Source: Phylloscopus collybita (Eukaryota > Chordata > Aves > Passeriformes > Phylloscopidae). Taken from it: DNA of 64,000 nucleotides. Of the stretch, positions 12,373 to 25,389 are shown piece after piece. Within the stretch, counting starts at the first letter, position 1. Every line of letters begins with the position of its first letter. The position numbers were made by a program, and so were the translations under genes. The notes below the pieces were generated by a model. It was not told the origin of the DNA. It saw only the letters and a program-made list of their open reading frames with translations, and ran no database searches. The stretch covers positions 1,554,001 to 1,618,000 of the forward strand of contig JAJNNQ010000137.1 of the NCBI GenBank assembly GCA_027886175.1, given 5' to 3'.

Positions 12373-13037
12373 TGTGCTGGTTTGAAAGCAAAACCAGTGA
12401 GACTCCCAGTCAGAGATACAATTTAATAGGAGAAGAGAGGAAAAAAAAATAAAATAAAATAAATGGAACAATACAACCTGACACCCTGTTGGCCAGGGTG
12501 TTTGAAGCAGTCCAAAAGTGAGTCCTCCTGGAGTGGCAGAGGTGGTTCTGTTGGAGTAGAGATGATCCTGAGAGAGAAGGGTCCAGTGATGGTGAGAAGG
12601 GTCCAGTGATGGTGAGAAGGGTCCAGGGATGGTGAGAAGGGTCCAGTCTTCCTCCAAGAATCCGGTGGAACCAGATGAGATGTTCTTGTCAAAGCAGTGA
12701 TTCCGTCTGGTAGCTCTTGTCTCCTCTGGGAGTCCAGTGGATAGAAGCTGCTTGTGAGGTCTCAAACCCTGGATTATATCCAGGTGGGAATGCTTGGCTC
12801 CTCCCCCTGGGCGGAGCATCTCACAATGGGATGATCTCACTCTATGAGTCATGCAGTGGGTCCTTGATGGCCCATTAACCAGAGATAACTCCCGGAGGAA
12901 GTTATCTATGAATCATGGCAAGGCATTGTTGGGCTCATTAACAGAAGATCAGGAAAACACTGCCCCACCTTGGCTCCAACAGCTCATGGGGATAGAATAC
13001 ATCCCTTGGGCACAATTGTACATTGTAACCTAGGACA
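12373..13037 (-). mobile_element. Solo LTR of an endogenous retrovirus, nested in a CR1
   Basis: A 665-bp insertion interrupts a CR1. On the minus strand it starts TGTCCTAGG and ends CCAGCACA, the TG...CA form of an LTR. It has a TATA-like GGATATAATCC (plus 12770-12780) and an ATTAAA polyadenylation-like signal near 12420. The flanks ATGCA/ATGTG could be a decayed 5-bp target duplication; base-exact ends are uncertain. No retroviral genes are present. The internal 20-bp repeat is listed separately. Confidence 0.85.
12579..12647. repeat. 20-bp tandem repeat inside the LTR
   Basis: Three full units and a partial fourth of GGGTCCAGTGATGGTGAGAA start at 12579, 12599, 12619 and 12639 and differ by one base. 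They probably expanded within the LTR. Confidence 0.9.
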
Positions 13038-13142
13038 ATGTGGCACTTGGGGACATGGCTCACTGGTGGCCTTGGCAGTGCTGGGGGATGGTTGGACTGG
13101 ATGACCTCAGAGGGGATTTCCATCCTTAATGATTTTATGATT
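13038..13142 (+). mobile_element. CR1 LINE 3' end, part 2 (after the LTR)
   Basis: Continues the CR1 of 11966-12372 with ATGTGGCACTTGGGGACATG and ends AATGATTTTATGATTA. Confidence 0.9.
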
Positions 13143-15494
13143 AGAGGAAAACAGTCCCTTTTTGCCTAAGCATTAGTTAGTATTTATTCTCATTAGAAAG
13201 CAATAATGTTTATGAGAAATTAAGCCTTTGTTTTTTTTATTGTAAATAATCCTGCAAACCCAATGGCTGAAATCATGGATTCATAGGAATACTCTTCCTT
13301 TATTACGGGAAGACTCGCTGCCTTCATTTTCACTGCTGTCACTCTGAGTGATATTTTAATTTTTCCTGCCCCTAAAAATAGTCCAGTCCCATAACTGATA
13401 GATAAATTAGAGAATCCCCAGGAAATGCTGCTGAACGTTTCTGTTTGCCAGCACAATAAATGCAGAAGGCAATAAATGTCCTCTTACATCAAGAGGAGGC
13501 GGGTAATGAGTAAATGATGGGAAAAGAGATTTCGAAAACAAATGATCAATCCAGTATAAGTTGAAAAACAATTTATTAATAACTTGGCCTTCAGTGGGAG
13601 AGAGGGATCTGTGCAGCCAGAGGAGCTGGAGATGGACCACTGACATCTGGCAGCGATGGATTTTTGGGCATTTGATTCAGTTTTATGAACAATAAGCTGT
13701 GATTTAGACCCAGTTTTTTCCAGATGTGTTTTGCTGGTTCACCGTTGCGTTACTGGAAAGAAAAAACATTTAATTTTTTGTTTCTGTAGTGTTAAGCACA
13801 GAGGATGCTGGGTTTGGGGAAAGCTTTGTGTAAAGGATACAGCTCTTAGAGTGCCTGAGGAAATCTGGGCTCTGCACCACGTCCTGCTCTGGGTTTATCA
13901 TTTTCTCACCTCACTTTGTTGTGCTTTTCACGTGCAGGAGGTCAAGCCCTGCCCAGGAGCAGTTGTATCCAGTGGCAACATCCTTAAAATCAGGGAGAGT
14001 CCAGCCACAGTGAGAGCTCAACCAAAATCTTGGGATGTGACCCCAGTGCAGAGAGAGGAGAGCTGTACCAGCTCTTTCTAACGTTATTTGTGGCACAGAT
14101 CCCAGCTTTGGCCAGGCTTGGCCACAGGAATGAAAGTTTAGGTCAAGGTTTTTCTTCTGCCTTGAGAAAGGGAAAATGCCTTCACTACAGAAAGGCAGAA
14201 TTCTTTTGTATTTTCTGTATTTTTCTGTGTTCTGTGAAACTCCCTCAAAACTAAAACAATACGTTTAATACTTGGAGAATGAACTCTCATTAAAGATGAT
14301 CAGAGGGAGTTGTAGGAAAGAAAATGGGAGAAAATAGGAGAGAAGAGAGAAAATCAGAGTAATGGACTTTGGTGGCAAGCCTAGTGACAACTTCTTTGCA
14401 GCCAAATTTTTCCTTTAAAGAGCAAAACCAATTGGTCTTGGGCACTGCAAATTTCCTTTAGAATCTCTGACTGCCCATTCCTTCAGGAGAAATGAGATGG
14501 CATCAAGTTTCTGTATTTGTGAGATCCTCCTGGGAAAATAACGTCATTTTTAGACTAATCCTTGCAAGGTGGAAGTTTCTTCTCTTTTTTATTCTGGTTT
14601 AACTTTTTCCCCACCCTCTTTGTGGATTCTGTGTCTGACACCAGCTCTGTATGAAGCTCTGCTGGGCTGGGCTCGTTGTTGCTCTCGCTTTTAGTTGGGA
14701 ATTTGACACAGCAGAAATGGATGAACCCTCAGAGCTGAGACTGGGGACAGAAATGACCATTTTGAAATTCAGAAATGCTGCTGCTGGTGGCGTGTTCAGC
14801 CCCATCAGGCTGTCAGGGAGAAATCAAAGTTCCTAGATCTCACTCCTTTGGAACCAAAAAGCATTTTCATACCTGAGAGCTGGGACATTTCAGTGCAGAT
14901 CTGTTCACATGCATATTGCTGTGCCTCAAAGGCCTTTCCTTTTGAAACAGAGGAGGATAATCATGTGTTTGAAATCGGGAGATGCTGTCTTGCCACTTCA
15001 GAAATCTTTATTTTTTCCCTATGTTAGAAATCTTTATTTTTTTCCCCCATTTCAAGGAGTTTAACCCTTTGCAGGCCATAATCACTCAGGAAATTGATGG
15101 ACAGGGAAACACCAAAGCAGAGCTGTGGTAATTAGGAAGCAAATCCAAATGAACCATAGCAGAGGAGTTCAAACATTTGTCTGATTCTCAGAAGAGAGTT
15201 ATGATTGCTTTAAATGTCTTACCTTATTAAGGTAAGATTGTTTTTCATACCTGGTGCTGCTTTAATCACAGATTTTTTTTTTTCAGTTTTTTTCTGCAAC
15301 AAAAATTGTCTATATATTTATCAACTTACAGCCCAAAGAAGATATTCCCTGTTTCCCACAGGCTGAGACAATAATTCAGAATATTTTTTTGCTCTTTGAT
15401 ACCATATGTGTTTTTAAAAGCACTACAGATAATTTTTGTTCCATGCCAGCTCTGATGTCTCTTCATGCCAAGCTTCCTGTGGATGTCAGGAGTT

Positions 15495-15676
15495 CAGAGA
15501 ATCATGGAATCAGAATGGTTGGGGTTGGAAAAGACCTCAAAGCTCATCCAGTTCCAACCTCAACACCTCCTACTCTCCCAGGCTGCTCCAAGCCCTGTCC
15601 AGCCTGGCCTTGGAGACTTCCAGGGATCCAGGGGCAGCCACAGCTTCTCTGGAAAATCTCTGCCAGGGCCTCACTG
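15495..15676 (-). mobile_element. CR1 LINE 3' end
   Basis: Reverse-complement CR1 from the terminal AATCATGGAATC through GGGGTTGGAAAAGACC to the CTGCCAGGGCCTCA block. Confidence 0.88.
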
Positions 15677-16344
15677 GAACTGCTTCTGTTTCATCCCTTG
15701 GGAAATTCACCATTTTTGCACTGCCTCACTTTCAGCAGGCAAGAGAAGAGCAGTGGAACCATTCAGATATCGAGTGAATTCTCTGATAAATTCTGTACAA
15801 GGAGGCAGCACACAATTCACTATCCAGAGACAGGAGTTAAAATCTTTTCCTGTAACCATTTTATTCAGCAACTTGTGAGGGCGTGATTTTGAATGAATAT
15901 TTACTCATTTCTGGCACTCCTTGTCTGACATGTGTGCATCCTACTTCCCTTTTTTTGGATCAGATTCCAGCTTTTCTGAGTGGCAATTGTTGTTTTTTGT
16001 ATCGGGCAGCTCCTGTTTCACGTGGGTTTGCTGTGCAGTGCAGTGAAACAGCAAAATGCAGGTTACAAAAACGGAATATTAGGGACTGCTCTGGGTTATC
16101 CTGAAATACCTTGTGCATCAGTTTTCAGCAAACCCTGCTTTGTGGTATTTGCAGCAGTGTTAGGGGCTGCATGTGTGTGTGGCTTTTGGGATTACAGCAA
16201 TAATATGAAGATTTTCCTTCTTTTTCTCATTCCCATCTCCTGCTGGTTTTCGGTTTTGAGAGCTTTGCATTCAGCAGGTGAAGCTGGAAGAGGGCACAAA
16301 AAAAAAACCAACTTCTTGGAAGCTTTGGATTGCTCTGTAAAGAG

Positions 16345-16863
16345 GAAGAGGGGAGGGAATTCTTCCCCTCTCAGGTGAGACCCCACCTGCAGAGCTGCCC
16401 CAGCCCTGGGGACAACATCAGCAGGACCTGGAGCTGCTGGAGAGAGTCCAGAGGAATCCATGGAGCTGCTCCAGGGCTGGAGTTCCTCTGCTCTGGGAGA
16501 GCTGGGGGTGCTCACCTGGAGAGGAGAAGGCTCCAGGGAGAGCTTCCAGCACATTCCAGGGCCTGAAGGGGCTCCAGGAGAGCTGCAGAGGGACTGGGGT
16601 CAAGGCCTGGAGGGACAGGACACAGGGAATGGCTTCCCACTGCCAGAGTGCAGGGATGGATGGGATCTTGGGAAGGAATTCCTGGCTGGGCTGGAATTCC
16701 AGAGCAGCTGTGGCTGCCCCTGGATCCCTGGAATGTCCAAGGCCAGGCTGAACACTGGGGCTTGGAGCAGCCTGGGACAGTGGGAGGTGTCCCTGCATGG
16801 CAGGGGTGGAACTGGATGGGCTTTAATGTCCCTTCCAACCCAACCCATCCTGTCATTCTTTAA
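16345..16863 (+). mobile_element. CR1 LINE 3' region, 5'-truncated
   Basis: Plus CR1 starting just before CTCAGGTGAGACCCCACCTG and ending CCCATCCTGTCATTCTTT. It is collinear with the copy at 6632-7163. Confidence 0.9.
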
Positions 16864-17091
16864 GAAGAAAATCAAATTGTTTTGGAATAAAAGAAGAACC
16901 CCAGTGTGAAACCAGAGCCCTTTTTTCAGGGAATGCCATTCCCTGTGTGCCAGAGCTCAGGAGCTCGCTCTGTCCTTACTCAGTGCAGTTCCCTGGCGCT
17001 GAAGCTGCTCCATTTGCTGTGTTTAAATCAGAAACCATTGATATCTTTCCTCCCATGTCCCTCTAATTCCACTGAATAGGTGCAGTATTTT
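16348..17091. repeat. Dispersed duplication, copy 2 (CR1 plus unique 3' flank)
   Basis: Includes about 230 bp beyond the CR1 3' end that align with 7164-7398 with small indels and an estimated 80-85 percent identity. The two copies lie about 9.7 kb apart in direct orientation. Confidence 0.85.
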
Positions 17092-18430
17092 TTGACTTCA
17101 CACTTCCAAGTAATTCCTCACCAGCTGAACACACCCCATGAAACAAATCCAGCCCAGTCTGTATTCACTGCACCTCTCAGGCAGCTTTCATGAGCCTCCT
17201 TCTTTCTCACGAGTTTCTACTGCTGCTGTCACTGAATTTTTTTGAAACTTTCTTTAATTATATGTTTAAAATAACGTGCAGAACGCTGATGATTTCAGAT
17301 TCTCTTGTGGCTGAACAGGCAGGAGTTTTTCAGTGGGATTTCAACTGAGCAAAACAAAATAATGCTGTGTATAGGTGAGATGAGTTATTGGATAATAGTA
17401 GAGGCTGGGCTTCCTTTTGTTAGAAAATGTGCAGAAATTGGGGTCTTTTAAAGGCTTTTTAAAAAAAGCAGTAAATGACCCTTTTAAATTCAGAAAACAT
17501 CAATGAATGTTTTTCTTTGAATTGTTGCCATGAACTGACAAGAGATTATTTCAGGTACTTGTAAAATTGAAAAAACTTCATGAAAAACTGAAAAATCCTT
17601 ACAAGACCTGTGCTTTTATATTGGAAAATCAAGTGTAAAGTGCTGTGTGTGTTTGTACCGTGCAGCATGTGGGATATTTTTGAAGTGGGAGTTTTACCAG
17701 CAGTTGACAGAACAAGGATTTAGTGCCAGTGTTTGAGGGGACATTTGATGTCTTTTTACTGCAGTGGTTGATGCAATTAAAAGTTTTCAGATGTGTGAAC
17801 CTCTTTTTATGTGACTGAGTTTACTGGCAGTGTTCTACTCCTCTTCTTGCCCAGGCTTTAAGAATTTGAAGACAGAATTAATGGGAAATTTCAGGGTGCA
17901 GGTAACATAAACACAGTTCCTGCTGGCAGGAATTCCTGGCCCTGCCCAGGGCAGCCCCAAAACTCCCAGCCTGTGACTGAGAGCATTGTCCCTGTGAGGT
18001 AATTCCAGATTTTATAGCAGCCAAAGGGGTGTTCTTCCTGTAGCTGCTCAGATCAAAGATGTGGGAGCTTTTGAGAGTCACTTTGGTACTTGGGAGGGAG
18101 AAAGAGGAGAAAAAAAAAAATCGATTATATCAAGTTCATCCTCAATGCTCTCATCTTTTAATAAAGTCAAATGCAAAAACCCAAGCTTACAAGTATTTCC
18201 ATATATTTTCAGGCAGCTGGGGAATCAGTACAGAGATGGAATTTAGCCAGCTGGACCTGTTGCTGTGAGGAGTGAAGGAGAATTGTAAATGGTCGTGGTT
18301 GTGTTGTTTGTGGCTTTTTGAAAGAACTGCAATGTGGAATTCTTCTCTTGGTTGTGAGGTGTTATTTTGGGCGTAACACAAGTCTTTAACAGAGCATTTG
18401 TGGGTCTAAATGAGGGTGTTTTTGTAAATC

Positions 18431-18540
18431 TCAGAGTGCTTTGGGTTGAGAGGGACTCATCCAGTTCCATGGACATCTTCCCACTATCCCAGGGTGCTCC
18501 AAGCCCTGTTCTGCCTTCGCCTTGGACACTTCCAGGGCTG
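18431..18540 (-). mobile_element. CR1 LINE 3' end fragment
   Basis: Degraded minus CR1: TTTGGGTTGAGAGGGACTCA, CATCCAGTTCC, then CCAGGGTGCTCCAAGCCC. Confidence 0.75.
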
Positions 18541-19935
18541 AATCCCATCCTAAAAGACAAATTCCAGGATGGATACAGGGATTGGCAGACCTTTTATAAC
18601 CCTACACCAGGGCAATGTTGAATTCACAGATTTTACTTAAAAAAATGGCCGTGGTTGGGGGACAATGTGTGTGACACAAAGTGCATTCACAAGAACAACT
18701 AAAAGTCTGTTCAGGCCAAGGAGGGAAAAGGAGGAATGTCTGGAGAAATGCAGGTGTGCAGCACGAGGGATCACTTGGAATGGGAAGGAAAAATAAAGGT
18801 TACAGTGGGAAAAAGTCCATTTGTAGGACAGAACATCCCCCAAATACCAGTGGGATGGCTGAAATGCAGAGTAACAGCTCTGGCTTCAAGGATGCACTGC
18901 AGGAGGGAGATGGGAATGGGCAGTGGGAATAAAGAGAACCCAGGAGGAATGCAGGAAAAAGGAGCCCAGGAAGGAGTGGGAATCATCTTCAGAGGTCACA
19001 AAATTACAAATTAAAAAACACAGTTACAAATTAGGAAGGTTTGTAGGAGTCTGTGTTTTGTTTGGCCTCGTGTCATCCAGCCATAGGAATTTTGTGGATT
19101 TTGCCTTATTGAGAGCAGTGCAGTGACTTTTTAAACTTTCAGATCAATGGATTTGGTGCTGATAATTCCACTGTGTCATGCTTTCCTTTTCCTAGGTCCT
19201 GGGATTGGTCTGAGCAGGTTTTTAGGGAGAGCCCACCTGCCTTAGTTGTGGCTGCTTTTCCTTCAGCAGGTTCATAGCTCGTTTCCTTTATTTCTTCCCT
19301 TTAATAAATTAAATATGAGCAGAGTTGTCCATCTAATCTGAATGTAAAATGCAGTTTTCTTGGATTCTGGTGCTTATCACTCATCCAAACAAATCCCTAG
19401 ATTGTTTTTCATCAGGGTTTTTTTATATCCTCAGCATTTTTGTTGTCCCAGTGCTGATACCTCCTCCCTGCTCTCACCTGGTGTTCAAAGCAGCTGCCAG
19501 AGACCATCCTTGAAATTCTTTAGTTGCCTCACCATCACCAAAGCCTGATATTGATACATAGATTTTTTACAGTTTGGCTTTTGCTGTAGCAGCATCAGCT
19601 GTCAGTCAGTTGGTATCAGATTTTCTGCCTTTTCTCGTGGCTGTTTTCACTTGGATCGTGAACTTTGCACAGTGAAAAATCTGCTCTCCATATTCACTCC
19701 CTCTTTGCTCTGCTGCTGATCCCCACCATCAAAATATCACCTGACACCAAAATTCAGAGTATTTGTGGCAGCAACATTCAGAGAAGTTCACTGCTCTGAC
19801 CAAATGCAGATGTTAAAGTGGTTTTGAATATCAAACTCAGCCTATTTGGATGCTGCAGCTCATAATTCCACAAAATGAGAATTTGATAGGATTGATCAAA
19901 CTGGTTCCTGAGGAAAGTTCCCACAAATACCAGCT

Positions 19936-19936
<1 letters not shown>

Positions 19937-19991
<55 letters not shown>
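19937..19991. repeat. Poly-A tract followed by AAAAG units
   Basis: 38 consecutive A followed by a few GAAAA units. Upstream sequence is not a recognisable mRNA, and avian CR1 does not leave poly-A tails, so I treat it as a simple repeat. Confidence 0.9.
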
Positions 19992-19993
<2 letters not shown>

Positions 19994-20984
19994 CACAGGC
20001 AAAACTTTTTAAAGCAGTGAGAGAAACAACAACAAGCCTGTACTGTGACACTGTTCCCAGGGCTGTTGGATTGAAAGAGACAGAATATTTTTGAATTTCT
20101 TTCAGGAACTTTATTCGTGGTCTCTCTCTCTCTTGGGCTGGCGTGTGAGCTTTATTTGTGCTTTTCAAAAAATGGTAATCTTGCACTCATTATGGCCCGA
20201 GGCAGCCAATCTCAGGCAGCAGTGAGAGGGGAGATCTAATAAACAGAGCTAAACCCAGCTATTTTCCATTGATTTGAAAGAAGACAGAGCTAATCTGTGA
20301 TTCTTTCTGTTGGGCTGCTGCCACAAGATGAATTTCACCTCCAGCTGCAGAGCAGATTGCACATCTACAAGCCAAAAGTGATTTTCACCCTGATAGCAGA
20401 TCCGAGTTTCCATATTTATGGAGTTGTTCTGACTGCAAGGAGCCTTGGGAGGTCCAAGCACCTGCTCAGGGCAGATTGGTGAGGGCTTTGATGGGGGGAT
20501 TTTTGGAGACCTGCAAGGCTGGAGATACCACAACCTCTTATGATCCCTGTCCCTTACCTATCCTTGGAGAGAAGTACTTTTTTGACCACTTTCATGGCAT
20601 CTCTGCCTCCAAAAGCTGGCCAAAATGAGTTGGAAACAAGTGGTGATTAAAGGGATTTCCCCAGATTTTCTCTGACTTCGAGGCTTCCTCTTAAAATCGT
20701 GGCTGCTGTAGACCATGGAAGGGCTGCCCTGGACTCAGCACTGTCCCTGCTGAAGTTTGGCCAAAACAGCTTCAGGGATGACCTCAAATTGTCTTCCTTT
20801 GAGTCTCCAACACCTCAGGACTTCATGGGAGTCATCCATGCAGGACGAGCTGGGCTGTGCAGGAATGGAGTGGAAGATTTAGGCTGAGCTGACTTGGTGC
20901 TGCTGTAGCAAAGCTGCGTGTTTGGAAATGATCCTTGCAGAATGGACAGAATGGAATAAATCACTGGAATATCCCTGGGTGGAC

Positions 20985-21083
20985 CCCTGGGTTAGTGGGA
21001 GGTGTCCCTGCCCACGGCACAGGGTTGGAACTGGATCATCTTGAAGGTCCCTTCCATCCCAAAGCATTCCAGGATTTTAGGAT
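20985..21083 (+). mobile_element. CR1 LINE 3' terminal fragment
   Basis: GTGGGAGGTGTCCCTGCCCA, GGTTGGAACTGGATCATC and AGGTCCCTTCCATCCCAAAG followed by decayed octamers. Confidence 0.85.
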
Positions 21084-22011
21084 TCGTGCTGGTCCTGGAT
21101 TGCTTTGAGCTGATGTGATTCCCCTGTGGTGTGGTTTTTGCTTTGTATAAGTGGCCCATTGGAGCAGTATTTAAGAATTCATTCCATAAAAGCAGCCAGC
21201 AAGAGGAATTTAAAATCCTCATTCCCCTGCTGCCATCTGCACCTGATGCCACCAACAGAAGGGAATTCCCACTTAAATTCCTTGGGCATCACCCCTGGCA
21301 GCAGCAATTCCCATTCCTGTGTGCCTCAAAGATGTACCACGTTCATTTTGGGGGGCAAAGCCTGCTTTGGGTCATGGAGAAATAATCCCATTGGGAAAAC
21401 ATAATTTAAACCATGGAACAGTGACAGGGCTGAGCTGAGAAGGGAAATTGTAAATGGGAATGATTTAAATGAGGCTTCTTGTCATCAGGAGGGGCCATAA
21501 ATACAGTTGTGCATTTTCAGGTGCATCTCTAAGCCTGAGCACATTTTGTATTAACACCACTACTACAATTACATGCAGATTAGCTGCTTGGCTGAATAGC
21601 TGTAAGAACTTGGAATAGATTTGTCCTTTTCACAAAGGTTTTCATTTTCTTTGGCAGCTCTGAGTGTTAACAAATTAGAGATCGATGTTGTAGCAGGGCA
21701 GAAAAGTGAAGTGAGGCATGGCTGGGGAGAAACTTCAGAGCCATTAATAGTTGCAGTTTAAAGGCATTAGTTAGTGGTGCCTGAAAACCAGAGTTGGAAA
21801 TTCGAAAGAAAAGGTCAAAAATTGCTCTCATTTCCCCCATTTTCTGCTGATAACTGAGTTAAGTATTTTACCTTGCTTGCTGCACTCTGAATATCTTTGA
21901 CATCTTTGAATATCACTGAAATCTTTGACAAACACCCATCATGGAATCAAGCAAACACTGATGGGAAGTGAATTTCCTTCCTGCAGGACGTTTGCCAGGT
22001 CCTTTGTTTTG

Positions 22012-22086
22012 TGGAATCACAGATTGGTTTGGGACCTTAAACATCATCTCATTCCAACCTGCTATGGGCAGGGACACCTTCCAGGT
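22012..22086 (-). mobile_element. CR1 LINE 3' terminal fragment
   Basis: GGAATCACAGATTGGTTTGG through CTATGGGCAGGGACACCTTC. Short minus CR1. Confidence 0.8.
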
Positions 22087-23411
22087 TTTTGTTTGGGTGG
22101 CTCTGTGGCATTTTCAATACCTTTGGATACTTTTTTGGGTTTTATCTCTCTGTAGGAACAGCTACTGGGTGGTTTTGGGTGTCCCAAATCCTCCCTCCAG
22201 TCCGTAACAGGTCAGGCATCTCTCCTGTCACAGCACAGCCTGGTCCTGACCCAGCTTCTTCCAGGACACAATGGTCAGAGGAAGTTTTCTAAAGGCAGAA
22301 GAGAGGGAATTGCACTTGAATTTGAAACAGGGAGCTCCAGGCAAGCGCCATCAAAATCCTGAAAATTGCCTCAGCCTCAAGTTCCTTATCTGACTGTCCT
22401 CTGTAGTGAGCTCAGTCCAGGATCCCAGGTTGCTTCCTTTGCTTCTTTTTCCTTTTTCTTTTTTTTTTTTTTTTCCTTCAAGTGGGGCTTCTCTTTCAGT
22501 TTGAATCCCCTCTCCCTGCCTTGCAGCCATTTCTCCCACTTCTTGCATTAAAAAAGTTCTCCTTTTCTGTAAAAGCTCATCCCTTGCTCTGTCCATTCAT
22601 CTTTAGTCCCTGAGTTGTCCTGAATTGTGGTGATTTGTTTTGGGTTGGGTCCCTCTCCAAAGGCACTTTTTATGCTGTAGTTCAGGACTGGAAAACTGGT
22701 TTGCTTTGGGCAGTGATGATTTTTTTTTTTTTTGTGGAAAGATGATCCATTTGGATAGATTTCAGAAAAAGCTGATTTTCAGCCCTGTGGCAGATACAGA
22801 GAATTTCCCCCCAGAGAGGGCAGTCGGTCTGGTCCCCTCATTAAAAAGGAGTTCATAATAAGATTTAAAAACAAGAGTAGAAGTCTTAATGTGGATTTGG
22901 ACATCTTTAGTTTCATCTCTGAAATAAAAACTGCACCAATTGACTGACTAGAGCAGCTGGATCAAATGAGAGCAGTCAGAACTTGTATAAAGAATAACTT
23001 ATCTAAAAATTCAAGCACAGGCCTGATCTGCTGACATTTCAGAAGAAATTCCCTCATCCATAGATCATTTGGAGGCAGAATGAAGATGCAGTGTTACTTG
23101 GGAAGCTGTCTGATGTTAAATGCTTGGTTTTCCATTGCCTATTAAAATCAATTCAGGGACAAATAGAGGCTTGAAATTCAAATGAAAATGCCATCGGAAT
23201 GGTCATATTTATAAAGCTGTAATTTAATGTAATTTGGAACTGGGATGGAGGCACAGAACGGTTGATGGTTTTATTCTTTTTTTGTTCTTTTTTTTTTTTT
23301 TTTTCTTCCCTAATTCCTTCCCTCCTCGTTCACTTGGTGGCAGTTCCAAAGATGAAACATGACTGGGTGTTTTAAAGTTTTATTTCTTCTAACTTTGCCT
23401 TTTTCTCTATA

Positions 23412-23567
23412 GTCCAGAGGAGGCCCCACAGCTCCTCCAGGGCTGGAGCTCCCCTGCTCTGGAGCCAGGCTGGGACAGCTGGGGGTGCTCACCTGGAGAG
23501 AAGAAAACTCCAGGGAGAGCTTCCAGAACATTCCAGGGCCTAAAAGTGCTCCAGGAGAACTGCAGAG
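23412..23567 (+). mobile_element. CR1 LINE internal fragment
   Basis: CCAGAGGAGGCCCCACAGCT through CTCCAGGAGAACTGCAGAG. Lacks the 3' end. Confidence 0.85.
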
Positions 23568-23675
23568 TTTCTGTTTGTATGTGGAAAATAGGGCTTTTTT
23601 TGTTGTTCTTGTTGGTTAGTTGGGTTTTTTTGGATTTTCCATTTTGTTGAAAGATTTGAAATTAGTCCAAAGTTC

Positions 23676-23972
23676 ATCAGGGGGATGGAGCACCTCTGCT
23701 ATGAGGAAAGGCTGGGACAGTTGGGATTCTTCAGCCTGGAGGAGTTTGAGGTGACCTCACTGTGGCCTAAAGAAAGATGGAGAGAGACTGGGGACAAGGC
23801 CTGGAGGGACAGGACACAGGGAATGGCTTCCCACTGCCAGAGGGCAGGGATGGATGGGAGCTTGGGCAGGAATTCCTGCCTGGGCTGGAATTGCCAGAGC
23901 AGCTGTGGCTGCCCCTGCATCCCTGGAATGTCCAGGTCCAAGGATGGGGCTTGGAGCAGCCTGGCCAGGCTT
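23676..23972 (+). mobile_element. CR1 LINE fragment
   Basis: Begins GGGGGATGGAGCACCTCTGC and runs through the GGCAGGAATTCCTGCC palindrome to GGGGCTTGGAGCAGCCTGG. Lacks the last 100 or so bases. Confidence 0.88.
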
Positions 23973-25265
23973 GAGTTTGGACTAAAGTAAGTGAAACAAT
24001 TTCCTTGTGGCTTTAGAAATCTCTTTTAAGGCCGCTCAAATCTCAAATCTCGGGCTCTGTGTCAACAGGATGATTAAAACAAAATGCTCCCTCTTATCCA
24101 CAAATGGCTTCGTTAAAGGTCCTGAGATGAAATGGCCACAAGTACAATTAAAGGAGAAAAGAAGCTTAACTGCAGCAGAAATGGATTCAAAAGAGGCACA
24201 GAAAACTTCCCAATTTGCCATTCAGGGAACAGGATAATCTTTGCCTGCCCGATGCTTTGAGTCTTTCTGTGGGGGAGGATGAGAAGGAGAGAGAAGTCTT
24301 TAAATTAAAAATTCTCCCCTGATTCTCAAAGGTGCCAAACAGCCCAAGCCCTTGGTTCCTTTGGTGGGTGGAGCAGGTGCTGAGCTGAGCTGGAGTCAAG
24401 CTGGGCTCATTTTTGTCTTTCCCAGCACTAACTTGAAGCAAAGGGCAGATTTGTCTCTTTTGTATGCAAGTCAAAAGTCTTTTTTGCTTTGTCAAATCAA
24501 CTGTTAACTACATAATTATTTAATTTTAAAAAAAAATTAAATAGATTGCATAAATGTTACTCTCCTAATGAATCTCTTTAAGGGCTTAAAAGCAAGGATT
24601 CAATGCCAAAATCAGCTGTGGTCTATCTGCAGTAAAAACAGTTCCAGCACATTTTTAATAAAATAGTGCATATAGGTGAAGTATCTCTGGTGAAATTAAA
24701 TGAGGGATCTCAAGTTCTCCTGGTTCTTTTGATAATCTTTTATCAGCTTGGATGACACAGGATCTCTCAGAACTTTCCCTGGTTGCAAATCTGAAGATTT
24801 TCAGCCCAGAGTGAAGCGTGTACTCGTGCTTTGAGGTCCCCCATGCAGACAAAACAGTGACCTTCTGAGGGGCTCCAGGAATTTATTTTCAATTTATTTT
24901 CTCCCACAGACCTTTGAAATCAGAGCTGACGAGAGAAAGAGTTCTCCTGTTCCTCCAGCTTTAAGAAGCTTCTGCTCCCACTTTCGCTCAGGGGAAATTA
25001 TTTCAGTGGCAAACGTGGTGAAAACACTTTCACCCGTGGTCAGATCTGATTTTTCCTCTTCCTGACTTATGGCATTATTTATATTTTCTGTGGCTCTGTG
25101 TATGTATCAGTGCAAATTGAGTGGATTTAGAATGAAAATAGAAGTTCTTTTTTAAGTTCTTGTTCAGCCTGTTTCTCTCAGTTCACTTGGAGGGTGGCTC
25201 TGGAAAAGGCATCACTTGTTACTCAATTTTACTGCAATATCTTCATTGTCTTTGGGCCAAAAGAG

Positions 25266-25389
25266 CTGGATTTGGGTTTGCAGGGGACTTTAAACTCATC
25301 CAGTGTCACCCCTGCATGGCAGGGACACCTCCCACTATCCCAGGCTGCTCCAAGCCCTGTCCAGCCTGGCCTTGGACACTGCCAGAGGT
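25266..25389 (-). mobile_element. CR1 LINE 3' fragment
   Basis: GGGGACTTTAAACTCATCCA, GCATGGCAGGGACACCTCCC, then GGCTGCTCCAAGCCCTGTCC. Confidence 0.85.

Noticed and set aside
12283..12852. 189-codon minus-strand ORF as a retroviral gene
   Set aside because: It lies within a solo LTR and adjoining CR1, includes a 20-bp tandem repeat and shows no gag, pol or env motif.
19770..19991. Processed pseudogene with a poly-A tail
   Set aside because: Sequence before the A-run has no recognisable mRNA or open frame and no target duplication, and CR1 does not usually generate poly-A-tailed retrocopies.
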